The notes beneath the pieces were generated by a model that was given only the letters and a program-made list of their open reading frames with translations, was not told the DNA's origin and did not search any database. A stretch of DNA of 64,000 nucleotides, taken from positions 186,001 to 250,000 of the forward strand of contig NZ_NKYF01000006.1 of the NCBI RefSeq assembly GCF_002262885.1. Direction: 5' to 3'. The position numbers were made by a program, and so were the translations under genes. The stretch comes from Pseudonocardia sp. MH-G8 (lineage in GTDB: Bacteria; Actinomycetota; Actinomycetes; Mycobacteriales; Pseudonocardiaceae). Below are positions 45,645 to 54,245 of the stretch, one piece after another; position 1 is the first letter of the stretch, and the number at the start of each line of letters is the position of its first letter.

Positions 45645-47116
45645 CCCGCCCCCCGGCCTGATCCGGACGCGGCGAGCACGCTGGAGGGCAGCGTCTCCCG
45701 GGGCGAGACGAGGAGGTCGGTGCCCTCGGTGCCGACGACGACGGCCCGCACCATCTCCCCGGGTTCGAGCCCGGAGCCGCGCTCGATCACACACTCGCCG
45801 TCGACCTCGGGCGCCTGGTGGTCGGCGCGCCCGGTGCACTCGAAGTCCTCGTCCTCCGCGGCCTCGACGAGCACCGTGACCTCCGTGCCGACCCGGTCCT
45901 CGGCCCGCTGCGCCATCAGCTCGTCGACGAGCGAGGTGATCCGTCCGACGCGGGCGGCGACCTCCTCGGGCGGGAGCTTGCCCTCGTAACCCGCGGCCTC
46001 GGTGCCGTCCTCGTCGGAGTAGCCGAAGACCCCGACGGCGTCGAGCCGCGCGCCGGTCAGAAACGCCTCGAGCTCGGCGACGTCGTCCTCCGTCTCGCCG
46101 GGGAAGCCGACGATGACGTTGCTGCGGATCCCGGCCTCGGGGTTGAGCGCGCGGATGCGCTCGCACAGCGCGAGGAAGTCCTCCCGCGAGCCGAACCGGC
46201 GCATCCGGCGCAGTACCGCGGGGCTCGCGTGCTGGAACGACAGGTCGAAGTACGGGGCGAGGCCCGGCGTGGTGGCAATGACCTCCAGCAGGTCGGGCCG
46301 CAGCTCGGCGGGCTGCAGGTAGGACACCCGCACCCGGTCGATGCCCGGTACGTGCGTCAGCCGGGGCAGCAGCCGTGCCAGCGCGCTGGTGCCGCCGGGC
46401 AGGTCCTTGCCGTAGGAAGTGGAGTTCTCGCTGACGAGCACGAGCTCGCGCACCCCGTGCATGCCCAGCCACGCCGCCTCGGCGACGACGTCGTCCGGTG
46501 GCCGCGACACGAACGCCCCGCGGAACGACGGGATCGCGCAGAACGCGCACCGCCGGTCGCAGCCGGAAGCGAGCTTCAGCGGGGCGACGGGCGCGTCGGA
46601 CAGCCGCGTGCGGGCGAGGTTCGGCACCCAGGCGTGACCGGGGACCGCGACGTCGCTCGCGGCCGCCGGCCGCTCCACGGGCGAGATCGGCAGCAGCGTG
46701 CGCCGGTCGACCGGGACGTGGGCGGCGGGCGCGTGCCCGCCGAGGACGTCGCCGAGCCGCTCGGCCAGCTCCGGGTAGTCGTCGAAGCCGAGCACGGCGT
46801 CGGCCTCGGGCAGGTTCTGGGCCAACTCGGCGCCGTAGCGCTCGGCGAGGCAGCCGACCGCCACGACCTTCGCGCCACGGGGCGCCGCCGCGTCGGACGC
46901 CGCCAGCAGGGTGTCGATGGAGTCCTTCTTGGCCTGCTCGACGAAGCCGCAGGTGTTGACGACGATCACGTCGGCACTGCCGGAGTCGGCGTCGACCAGC
47001 TCCCACCCGCTGCCGGTCAACCGACCGGCCAGCTCCTCCGAGTCGACCTCGTTGCGGGCACAGCCCAGGGTGAGCAGGGCGGCACGTCGCGGAGCGTCGG
47101 GTTCGGGCACGCGCAC
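45641..47116 (-). CDS. rimO: Ribosomal protein S12 methylthiotransferase RimO
   Basis: About 491-aa radical SAM enzyme that methylthiolates the conserved Asp of ribosomal protein S12. An N-terminal UPF0004 domain (LGCARNEVDSE, NTCGFV, VGCLAERY) supplies the auxiliary cluster cysteines. A radical SAM motif C-x3-C-x2-C (GCDRRCAFCAIPSFRG) and a C-terminal TRAM domain follow. GTG at 47116 or 47110. First gene of the rimO-pgsA pair, divergent from argA. Confidence 0.94.
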   Translation of the reverse strand: MRVPEPDAPRRAALLTLGCARNEVDSEELAGRLTGSGWELVDADSGSADVIVVNTCGFVEQAKKDSIDTLLAASDAAAPRGAKVVAVGCLAERYGAELAQNLPEADAVLGFDDYPELAERLGDVLGGHAPAAHVPVDRRTLLPISPVERPAAASDVAVPGHAWVPNLARTRLSDAPVAPLKLASGCDRRCAFCAIPSFRGAFVSRPPDDVVAEAAWLGMHGVRELVLVSENSTSYGKDLPGGTSALARLLPRLTHVPGIDRVRVSYLQPAELRPDLLEVIATTPGLAPYFDLSFQHASPAVLRRMRRFGSREDFLALCERIRALNPEAGIRSNVIVGFPGETEDDVAELEAFLTGARLDAVGVFGYSDEDGTEAAGYEGKLPPEEVAARVGRITSLVDELMAQRAEDRVGTEVTVLVEAAEDEDFECTGRADHQAPEVDGECVIERGSGLEPGEMVRAVVVGTEGTDLLVSPRETLPSSVLAASGSGRGAG

Positions 47117-47153
47117 CAGGGTATCCGCCGGGGTTGATCTAATCTGACGGGTC

Positions 47154-47651
47154 GTGGAAGAGGTGGCGGTTCGGCGGGCGCGCACCGCAGATGTCGGGAC
47201 GATCAAGCAGCTCGTGGACGCCTACGCGGGCCGGGTTCTCCTGGCCAAGGAGATGATCACGCTCTACGAGTCCGTGCCGGAGTTCCTCGTGGCCGAGCTC
47301 GACGGCGAGGTCGTCGGGTGCGGGGCGCTGCACGTGCTCTGGGAGGACCTCGGCGAGATCCGCACGGTCGCGGTGCACCCGCGCGTCGTCGGGCACGGGG
47401 TCGGGCACGCCCTCGTCGATGCGCTCGTCGGCGGGGCGCGCGAGCTGGGGCTGCAGCGGCTGTTCGTGCTGACGTTCGAGAAGCAGTTCTTCGGCAGGCA
47501 CGGCTTCGTGGAGATCGACGGCACGCCCGTGGAACCCGACGTCTTCGCCGCGATGCTGCGCTCCTACGACACCGGCGTGGCGGAGTTCCTGGACCTGGCG
47601 CACGTGAAGCCCAACACGCTGGGCAACGTGCGAATGCTGCTGCACCTCTGA
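47154..47651 (+). CDS. argA: Amino-acid N-acetyltransferase (Rv2747/ArgA-like)
   Basis: 165-aa GNAT enzyme (VRRARTADVGTIKQLVDAYAGRVLLAKEMITLYESVPEFLV, HPRVVGHGVGHALV). It matches the short ArgA of mycobacteria, which acetylates glutamine or glutamate in the first step of arginine synthesis. It lies by ftsK and pgsA as Rv2747 does. GTG start at 47154 with GACGGG upstream. Confidence 0.88.
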   Translation: MEEVAVRRARTADVGTIKQLVDAYAGRVLLAKEMITLYESVPEFLVAELDGEVVGCGALHVLWEDLGEIRTVAVHPRVVGHGVGHALVDALVGGARELGLQRLFVLTFEKQFFGRHGFVEIDGTPVEPDVFAAMLRSYDTGVAEFLDLAHVKPNTLGNVRMLLHL

Positions 47652-47661
47652 GGCGCGCCGA

Positions 47662-47716
47662 TTGCAGCAGAGCCACTTTCATGCCACCTCGTCGCGTGAA
47701 AGTGGCTTTGCTGCAA
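47662..47716. terminator. 20-bp-arm hairpin after argA
   Basis: Arms 47662-47681 (TTGCAGCAGAGCCACTTTCA) and 47697-47716 pair at 19 of 20 positions around a 15-base loop, 11 bases after the argA stop codon and before the AraC gene. Likely the argA terminator. Confidence 0.75.
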
Positions 47717-47747
47717 CTCGTCGGGGTCCGCGCGTAGCCTCCGGGAC

Positions 47748-48620
47748 ATGGCCGTCCAGGTCGCCGAGCCCGCGATCCGCGCCTGTTGGCGCACGCCCGC
47801 GGCGCCGCTGCTGCCGTACGTGAGCGCGTACACCGGCTACCGGCAGGAGGCCGCGCCGCCGTCGGTCCACCACGGGGTGGCCTCTCCGCACCTGACGTTC
47901 CTGCTCTGCCTCGACGGCCGCGTGGACGTCCTCGCCAACGCCGACCCGGGCAAGGCGCCGGGCAGCTTCACGGCCGCGGTCGGCGGCCTGCACGACGGGC
48001 CGGCGCGCATCGCCCAGGGCGAGCCGCAGACCGGCGTGCAGCTGCGGCTCACCTGGCGCGGCGCCCGCGCACTGCTGGGCCTGCCGGCCGGGGCGCTGGC
48101 CGGCGACACCGTCGGCCTCGACGCGCTGCTGGGCCGCCCGGCGGCCACGCTCCTGGACCGGCTGGCAGGCGCCGACGGGTGGCCGGAGCGGTTCGCCCTG
48201 CTCGACGCCGAGCTCACGGCGTTGCTGGCGCACGGGCGCGGTGAGCGCGGCGTGCGGCCGGAGGTGGGGTACGCGTGGGACCGGCTCACCGACACCGGCG
48301 GCACCCTGCGCGTCGAGGAGCTCGCCCGCGAGGTGGGCTGGAGCAGGCGGCACCTCACGGAGAAGTTCCGGGCCGAGACCGGGCTCGGGCTCAAGGCCGC
48401 GGCGCGGGTGATCCGCTTCGAGGGCGCCTGCGACCGGCTGCTCGCGCCGGACCGCCCGTCGCTGGCCCGGGTCGCGGCGGAGGCGGGCTACGCCGACCAG
48501 GCCCACCTGTCCCGCGACTTCCGCGACCTGGCAGGCGAGCCGGCGACCACGTGGCTCTCCCCCCGCCTGACGAACGACACTCCCGTCGGTCAGGAGGGTC
48601 TTGAACAACTCCGGCCGTAG
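47748..48620 (+). CDS. AraC-family transcriptional regulator
   Basis: 290-aa protein with an N-terminal sensing domain and a C-terminal double helix-turn-helix (LRVEELAREVGWSRRHLTEKFRAETGLG ... SLARVAAEAGYADQAHLSRDFRDLAGEPATTW). The last nine residues, QEGLEQLRP, are encoded by the arm of the hairpin at 48592-48662: its first base is C where the other copy has T, so the usual TAG is CAG and translation runs on to a TAG in the loop. Confidence 0.9.
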   Translation: MAVQVAEPAIRACWRTPAAPLLPYVSAYTGYRQEAAPPSVHHGVASPHLTFLLCLDGRVDVLANADPGKAPGSFTAAVGGLHDGPARIAQGEPQTGVQLRLTWRGARALLGLPAGALAGDTVGLDALLGRPAATLLDRLAGADGWPERFALLDAELTALLAHGRGERGVRPEVGYAWDRLTDTGGTLRVEELAREVGWSRRHLTEKFRAETGLGLKAAARVIRFEGACDRLLAPDRPSLARVAAEAGYADQAHLSRDFRDLAGEPATTWLSPRLTNDTPVGQEGLEQLRP

Positions 48621-48662
48621 CGGGCGTCGCGCAGTAGGCCCGAGTTGTTCAGGGCGCTCCTA
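48592..48662. repeat. Intact copy of the AGGAG...CTCCTA hairpin
   Basis: Arms of 25 bases (48592-48616 and 48637-48661) pair at 21 positions around a 20-base loop. It lies at the junction of the convergent AraC and SDR genes. The right end supplies the SDR TAG stop codon (48660-48662). It is the undisturbed version of the hairpin split by the island at 29.4/35.3 kb. Confidence 0.85.
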
Positions 48663-49544
48663 AGGGCGGGGTGCAGCCGCCGGTAGCCCGCTCAGCCGTG
48701 CGCACAGCGCCCAGATCACCTCCCGGTTGCGCGCGTCGACGGCGCAGCGCGGCCACGCGGTGGGCCGGCCGTTCGTGTCGACGTACGTGCGGTGCACGCC
48801 CGACAGCGCGGGGTCGGACGCGAGCCGGACGCTCGACCGGGAGGCCTTCTCGACCGCCCGGCCGCCGTAGACGATCGGCAGGACGAGCCGCAGCAGGGGC
48901 ACGAGCGGCCGGGCCGGGACGGGGAACGTGGCGGCCGACAGGTTGCGGTTCATGTCGGTGTACGCGTGGCCCGGGTACGCCACGTTGATCGTCACCTCGT
49001 CGCCGGGGACGCGCGTCGCGAACTCGTAGCTCATCGCCATCAGCGCGCGCTTGGTCTGGTTGATGAACCAGGGGTAGCGACGCTCCCCCTGGAGGTTGTC
49101 GAGATCGATCCGGCCCCTGGGCACAGCGCCGGTGACGTTCACGACCCGGGCCTGCCCCGCGGCGCGCAGCGTCGGGAGCAGCAGGTGGGTGAGCAGGAAC
49201 GGCGCGAGGACGTTCGCCGCGAACATCGCCTCGACTCCGTCCGCGGTGAGCTCGCGGCGGTCCCGCACGATCGCGGCGTTGTTGACCAGCACGTCCAGCC
49301 GGCCGTACCGGGCACCCACCTCGTCGGCCAGGCGGCGCAGGTCGGCCTGCCGCGTGACGTCGGCGGTGAGCGCGTCGACGGCGTCGTTGCCGGTGTCGCG
49401 GCGCAGCTCCTCAGCCGCCGCCGCCCCGCGCTGCGCGTCGCGCCCCACGAGCGCGACGCGCGCACCCAGGCGCGCGAGCCCGCGCGCGGTCTCCTTGCCG
49501 ATCCCGCCGGTGCTCCCGGTGATCACAACCGTCCGGTCCAGCAT
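48660..49544 (-). CDS. SDR-family protein lacking the catalytic Tyr
   Basis: 294-aa protein with the SDR cofactor loop TGSTGGIG and NNAA, resembling retinol dehydrogenase-type SDRs. At the YxxxK position the sequence reads FINQTKRA, so the Tyr is Ile, and the preceding Ser motif is NVTGAVPRG. Either the active site is rearranged or the protein is not a classical dehydrogenase. ATG at 49544 follows GGGAGG. Divergent from a TetR gene that probably represses it. Confidence 0.82.
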   Translation of the reverse strand: MLDRTVVITGSTGGIGKETARGLARLGARVALVGRDAQRGAAAAEELRRDTGNDAVDALTADVTRQADLRRLADEVGARYGRLDVLVNNAAIVRDRRELTADGVEAMFAANVLAPFLLTHLLLPTLRAAGQARVVNVTGAVPRGRIDLDNLQGERRYPWFINQTKRALMAMSYEFATRVPGDEVTINVAYPGHAYTDMNRNLSAATFPVPARPLVPLLRLVLPIVYGGRAVEKASRSSVRLASDPALSGVHRTYVDTNGRPTAWPRCAVDARNREVIWALCARLSGLPAAAPRP

Positions 49545-49629
49545 GTTCCCTCCCTCTCTCGAAGCAGGAGTCATACTACGACACCAAGTGACAACTTAGA
49601 CAGCAGATGTAGCGAAGTAGCCTCAGGTG

Positions 49630-50259
49630 ATGGCCGAGACGTTGCGGGACCGGACCCGGCGCGCCGTGCGCGCCGAGATCGCCGACGCGGCCGTCGCACT
49701 GTTCGCCGAGCGCGGGTTCGACGAGACCACGGTCGAGGACATCGCCCGAGCGGTCGGCATGACCAAGCGCAGCTTCTTCCGCTACTTCCCGACGAAGGAG
49801 GACGCGGTCTTCGCGGGCACCGAGGTGCTCGTCGAGCGGGTCGTCGACGATCTGCGGGCCCGGCCGGCGGACGAGCCCCCCTGGGAGTGCCTGCACCAGG
49901 TGCTGCGCCGCTGGCAGGAGGAGATCCACAGATCGGCCACGGCCCTGGCCCACGAGCGGCTCATCGAGTCGACCCCCGTCCTGCGTGCCCGCCTGCACCA
50001 GAAGCGCGAGCTCTGGCGGCACGCGGCCCGCGACGTGCTCGTCGAGCGGTCGGCGGGCGCACTCGACGACTTCGCCGCCGACCTGCTGGCGAACGCGGCC
50101 GTCGCCGTGCTCGAGAGTGTCGCGGCCGAATGGGTGCGCACGGACGGCCGCGCCGACCGCGGCGAGCTGCTCGACAAGGGCTTCGCCACGTTGCGCCCGC
50201 GCTTCCCCAACGCGACGAACGGCACTTTCGTAGGCTGGCACCACAGCAGTGGATCGTGA
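49630..50259 (+). CDS. TetR-family regulator divergent from SDR
   Basis: 209-aa regulator with helix-turn-helix TTVEDIARAVGMTKRSFFRYFPTKEDAV and an MftR-like C-terminal domain. It starts 85 bases from the divergent SDR gene; the gap holds the short inverted repeat AAGTGACAACTT. ATG at 49630, with GTG at 49627 as alternative. Its stop codon is followed directly by repeat A copy 3. Confidence 0.9.
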   Translation: MAETLRDRTRRAVRAEIADAAVALFAERGFDETTVEDIARAVGMTKRSFFRYFPTKEDAVFAGTEVLVERVVDDLRARPADEPPWECLHQVLRRWQEEIHRSATALAHERLIESTPVLRARLHQKRELWRHAARDVLVERSAGALDDFAADLLANAAVAVLESVAAEWVRTDGRADRGELLDKGFATLRPRFPNATNGTFVGWHHSSGS

Positions 50260-50261
50260 TA

Positions 50262-50540
50262 ACGCGAGTCGTGATCGCCGGTCTGGCGTGCGCACTGTCG
50301 GGGAGAGCGTGGTGCCGATTCAGGCCGGCGGATGCGGAGGTGATCGCTGCGGGAAGCACCTGACCGTCGTCGCGGCAGCGTCCGCGCGCGGCTCGAACCG
50401 ATCATCAGGCCGTGATCAGCCCGACGAGTACGCCACTGTCGCAGTGCCCGCGCCCAGGTACTGACCAGATCGATCACCGCGGACCGTGCCCCGACCAGCA
50501 GCGTCGATCATGGGCGGACGGTCGTGTGCCGGCGATCCGG
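50262..50540 (-). repeat. Modular repeat A, copy 3 (about two units, reversed)
   Basis: Read on the minus strand it has the same order as copies 1 and 2: leader (CGACCGTCCGCCCATGATCG, GCTGCTGGTCGGGGC), GTCAGTACCTGGGC, GCGACAGTGGCGTACTCGTC, then CAGGTGCTTCCCGCAGCGATCACC and a trailer with TCGGCACCACGCTC. It has only about two units. Starts right after the TetR stop. The remainder of the 765-base gap up to 51025 shows no supportable gene. Confidence 0.7.
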
Positions 50541-50771
50541 TGGTCACCCCTTGGGCCGCCCGGGTGAGTGGGGTGGCGGGGAGAGGGCTTCGGGAAGGAC
50601 CGGCCGTGCCGCAGGATCGATCGGTGCCTGCGGTCGCAGAGACGCGCCGATGCGGTTCTGGCACCGCAGCCGCAGACCATGTCGACCCGACCGCCCGAAC
50701 TACCGGCGCCAGGCGGGGCGACCGGTGCGGGCGCCGTGATCGCCAGTTGCCCGCCCGCGGGGCCGACCTGC

Positions 50772-50789
50772 GGAGGGTGATCACCCTCC
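50772..50789. promoter_or_regulatory. Perfect 18-bp palindrome GGAGGGTGATCACCCTCC
   Basis: An uninterrupted palindrome centred on TGATCA, the sequence that also recurs in repeat A units, in the gene-free gap between the TetR and GNAT genes. Protein-binding site or small stem; no promoter is evident. Confidence 0.45.
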
Positions 50790-50812
50790 CATGCCTCGGA
50801 GCTGCGGTGATC

Positions 50813-50864
50813 ATCGGTTGGGCGCACGAACGGCCGGATGTGGCCGCCCGTGCACCCAACCGAT
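50813..50864. terminator. 21-bp-arm hairpin between convergent genes
   Basis: ATCGGTTGGGCGCACG and following bases (50813-50833) pair with 50844-50864 at 18 of 21 positions around a 10-base loop. It lies about 160 bases beyond the stop of the minus-strand GNAT gene and could terminate it. Confidence 0.55.
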
Positions 50865-51024
50865 GACCATGCTTCTGGCCGGCGCTTCCGGCCCCGCCAC
50901 GGCACCCATCGCGCAGATCACGAAGCACGGCTGTAGGACCAGGTGTCGACGAGGGTGCCGTTCGTTGCGAAGCGACCTGCACGCCGTGCCTCCGGCGCCG
51001 GACCGCGGACCTGAACCCGGTGCG

Positions 51025-51528
51025 TCAGGCCGGGTCGAGCAACCGCCGGAAGCAGACCCGGTCCTGTCCGGGGCCGTCGTAGTCGCCGTGCACCGGGACG
51101 CCGTCGACCTCCCGGTCACCCGGTACGAACTCGAAACCCAGCGCGCGGTGGAACGCGATGGATCCCGTGTTCGCCGGTGACGTGATCGCCCGCACCGTCC
51201 GCCTGCCGGCCTCTGCCGCCTGCGCGAAGAACCTGCCGTAGAGGTCACGCGCCGTGCCGGTGCCTCGAAGCCGCGGGTCGACCCCCACGAAGTGGATGTA
51301 CGCCTCGTCCGCGACGTCGGCGGAGTGGAACCCCACGAGGAAGGCGCGGATCCCGGAGGCGTCCTCGACGACCGAGCTGGTGCGCGCGAAGTGCTGCAGG
51401 AACAGCCTCGGCAGGAGCAGCGACAGCTCTCGCGCCTGTTCGGGCGTGCGCGAGTCGCCCCACCAGAGCTGTACGCACTCGACCATCGCGCGATGGTCCT
51501 CGACCCTGGCCGGGCGCGTGGATGTCAC
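51025..51528 (-). CDS. GNAT-family N-acetyltransferase
   Basis: 167-aa acetyltransferase with the acetyl-CoA segment VGVDPRLRGTGTARDLYGRF and SPANTGSIAFHRALGFEFV. GTG at 51528 overlaps the ftsK stop codon (GTGA), so it is co-translated with ftsK. Acceptor substrate unknown. Confidence 0.85.
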   Translation of the reverse strand: MTSTRPARVEDHRAMVECVQLWWGDSRTPEQARELSLLLPRLFLQHFARTSSVVEDASGIRAFLVGFHSADVADEAYIHFVGVDPRLRGTGTARDLYGRFFAQAAEAGRRTVRAITSPANTGSIAFHRALGFEFVPGDREVDGVPVHGDYDGPGQDRVCFRRLLDPA

Positions 51529-54050
51529 TCGTCCTCGTCCTCGCCGTCGGGCTCCGGGCCGCCACCACCGCGGATCAGCCAGAGCACGCTCTCCAGCTCG
51601 TCGGGCTTGATCAGCACCTCGCGCGCCTTGGAACCCTCGGACGGGCCGACGATCCCTCGGCTCTCCATCAGGTCCATCAGGCGCCCGGCCTTCGCGAACC
51701 CGACGCGCAGCTTGCGCTGCAGCATCGACGTCGACCCGAACTGCGAGGTGACGATCAGCTCGGCGGCCTGCAGCAGCACGTCGAGGTCGTCGCCGATGTC
51801 GGGGTCTATCTCCTTGGCCTCGCCCTGCTTCTGGACGGTGACACCCTCGGTGTAGGTGGGCTCGGCCTGTTCCTTGGTGAACGCGACGACGCTCGAGATC
51901 TCCTCGTCGCTGACGTAGGCGCCCTGCATGCGGACGGACTTGCCCGCGCCCATCGGCAGGTACAGCCCGTCGCCCATGCCGATCAGCTTCTCGGCGCCGG
52001 GCTGGTCGAGGATGACGCGGGAGTCGGTGAGCGAGGACGTGGCGAACGCCAGCCGCGAGGGCACGTTCGTCTTGATCAGCCCGGTGACGACGTCGACGGA
52101 CGGGCGCTGCGTGGCGAGCACCAGGTGGATACCGGCCGCGCGGGCCTTCTGGGTGATCCGCACGACCGCGTCCTCGACGTCGCGCGGCGCGGTCATCATG
52201 AGGTCGGCGAGCTCGTCGACGATGCAGAGGATGTACGGGTAGGGCCGGTACTCGCGCTCGCTGCCCAGCGGGGCGGTGATCTCCCCGGAGCGCACCTTGC
52301 GGTTGAAGTCGTCGACGTGGCGCACCCGGCTGGCCTGCATGTCCTGGTAGCGCTGCTCCATCTCCTCGACGAGCCACGCGAGCGCCGACGCCGCCTTCTT
52401 CGGCTGCGTGATGATCGGCGTGATCAGGTGCGGGATGCCCTCGTACGGGGTGAGCTCGACCATCTTCGGGTCGATGAGGATCATCCGGACCTCGTCGGGC
52501 GTGGCCCGCGACAGCAGCGACACCAGCATCGAGTTGACGAAGCTCGACTTGCCGGAACCGGTGGAGCCGGCCACCAGCAGGTGCGGCATCTTCGCGAGGT
52601 TCGCCACGAGGAAGTGGCCCTCGATGTCCTTGCCGAGGCCGATGACCAGCGGGTGCTGCTCGGAGCGGGCATTGCCGGAACGCAGCACGTCACCGAGCCG
52701 CACCATCTCACGGTCGGTGTTGGGCACCTCGATCCCGACGGCCGACTTGCCCGGGATCGGCGCCAGGATCCGCACGTTGTCGGTGGCCACGGCGTAGGAG
52801 ATGTTCTTGGTGAGCTGGGTGATCTTCTCGACCTTGACGGCCGGGCCCAGCTCGATCTCGTACCGGGTGACGGTGGGGCCGCGGGTGAAGCCGGTGACCT
52901 GCGCGTCGATGTTGAACTGCTCGAGCACCCCGCTGATCGACTCGATCATCGCGTCGTTGGCCCGGCTGCGGGTCTTCGGCGGCGGGCCGGTGGGCAGCAG
53001 GTCGCTGGGGGGCAGCTTGTAGGGCTCCTGGCCCTCCACGGTGGGCTGCACGGTCAGGCGCAGCTGCTCCCCCACGGCGCCGTCCGGCTCGGCCTCGGCG
53101 GGCGGTGTGGCCTGCACGGCCGCGGGCTTGCGCTTCGGACGCGCGGGCGCCTCGGCGGCCGGCGGTTCCGCGGCGGCGGGCGGGTCGAGCGAGTCGGCGG
53201 TCTCGCCGGGCTCGTCGCGGTAGACGTCGGCCACCCGGGAGGCCTGGCGCCGCCGCGACGGGCGCCGCAACGCCACCGGCGCGGCGTCGGTGACGGCGTC
53301 GCCCTGCGCGGCGCTCTCGGTCTCCGGCTCCTCGACGGTCTGCCCGAGCAGCCGCCGCACCCGGTTCGGCACGGCCCGCACGGGCGTGCCGGTGAGCACC
53401 AGGAACGCGTACCCGGACAGCAGCACGAGGACGGGGACGGCCACCCAGGACGTCAGGCCGGTGGCCAGCGGGGTGGCCGCGACGTAGCCGACCGCTCCCC
53501 CACCCCGTGACCAGAGCGCGGGCTCGTCGGGAAGGCCGGCCACGATGTGCACGAGGCCGAGCACCCCGAGGGCCAGCAGCAGGGAGCCGACGGCCACGCG
53601 GGGCCGCGAGTCCGGGTGTGGCGGCGTGCCCATCAGCAGCACGCCGACGGCCACGAGCAGCACGGGCAGCACCACCGCGCCGAGCCCGACGACGGCGGCC
53701 ACCGCCCCGGAGATCCACCCGCCGACCGGCCCGCCTGCGCCCCACCAGATGCCCGCCGCGGCGACGACGCCGAGCACGAGGAGCGCGAAACCGAGCCCGT
53801 CACGGCGGTGCTCGGGGTCGAGCTCGCGGGTGCGCCCGACGGCCCGGCCCAGCGACCTCCCGAACCGGGCGATCCCCCGGCCGACACCGTCGATACCGCG
53901 GTCGATCATGTCGGGCTGGCGCTTCGCCGGAGCGCGGCGCGTGGAGCCGGAGCGGCGCGGCGTCGACCGGGATGCGGGCTTGCGCGCGCCGCCCCGGGAC
54001 GACCGTGTCGCGGTGCCCCTGCCGTCGCCGGCGGTCGTCCGTCCTGCCAT
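51525..54050 (-). CDS. ftsK: DNA translocase FtsK/SpoIIIE
   Basis: 841-aa septal DNA pump. A basic N-terminus (residues 1-75) is followed by four or five membrane helices (about 88-221), a Pro/Ala linker, and the motor with Walker A GSTGSGKS (495-502) and Walker B YILCIVDELADLMM. A C-terminal winged-helix gamma domain (ELIVTSQFGSTSMLQRKLRVGFAKAGRLMD) reads KOPS-like polarity sequences. ATG at 54050. Same neighbourhood as Rv2748c. Confidence 0.96.
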   Translation of the reverse strand: MAGRTTAGDGRGTATRSSRGGARKPASRSTPRRSGSTRRAPAKRQPDMIDRGIDGVGRGIARFGRSLGRAVGRTRELDPEHRRDGLGFALLVLGVVAAAGIWWGAGGPVGGWISGAVAAVVGLGAVVLPVLLVAVGVLLMGTPPHPDSRPRVAVGSLLLALGVLGLVHIVAGLPDEPALWSRGGGAVGYVAATPLATGLTSWVAVPVLVLLSGYAFLVLTGTPVRAVPNRVRRLLGQTVEEPETESAAQGDAVTDAAPVALRRPSRRRQASRVADVYRDEPGETADSLDPPAAAEPPAAEAPARPKRKPAAVQATPPAEAEPDGAVGEQLRLTVQPTVEGQEPYKLPPSDLLPTGPPPKTRSRANDAMIESISGVLEQFNIDAQVTGFTRGPTVTRYEIELGPAVKVEKITQLTKNISYAVATDNVRILAPIPGKSAVGIEVPNTDREMVRLGDVLRSGNARSEQHPLVIGLGKDIEGHFLVANLAKMPHLLVAGSTGSGKSSFVNSMLVSLLSRATPDEVRMILIDPKMVELTPYEGIPHLITPIITQPKKAASALAWLVEEMEQRYQDMQASRVRHVDDFNRKVRSGEITAPLGSEREYRPYPYILCIVDELADLMMTAPRDVEDAVVRITQKARAAGIHLVLATQRPSVDVVTGLIKTNVPSRLAFATSSLTDSRVILDQPGAEKLIGMGDGLYLPMGAGKSVRMQGAYVSDEEISSVVAFTKEQAEPTYTEGVTVQKQGEAKEIDPDIGDDLDVLLQAAELIVTSQFGSTSMLQRKLRVGFAKAGRLMDLMESRGIVGPSEGSKAREVLIKPDELESVLWLIRGGGGPEPDGEDEDE

Positions 54051-54109
54051 GCGTTCCACGGTATCGGGGAGTGACCCCCGGTCCGGTGACCGACACCCGC
54101 CCCTGCGCC

Positions 54110-54219
54110 CGCGACACGCGCACACGCAAACCCCGACTCGCGGGGTGGGGACCTCCCCCATCCCCGCGAGTCGGGGCATCACTGCCGGCGAGTCGGGGTC
54201 TGGGAGTAGGCGTGTCGCG
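54110..54219. terminator. Complex hairpin repeat, family CCCCGACTCGCG, copy 2
   Basis: Same plan as 43165-43279: outer CGCGACACG/CGTGTCGCG arms, an inner CCCCGACTCGCGGGG stem with its complement, and a third GCGAGTCGGGGTCTGG. It lies upstream of ftsK and downstream of the minus-strand Lrp gene, so it probably terminates lrp transcription. Confidence 0.7.
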
Positions 54220-54245
54220 GTCTCCGGCAGGCGGCCACGTGTGGC

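Noticed and set aside
51522..53510. 662-codon plus-strand frame opposite ftsK
   Set aside because: Antisense of a conserved FtsK; no independent start signal or family match.
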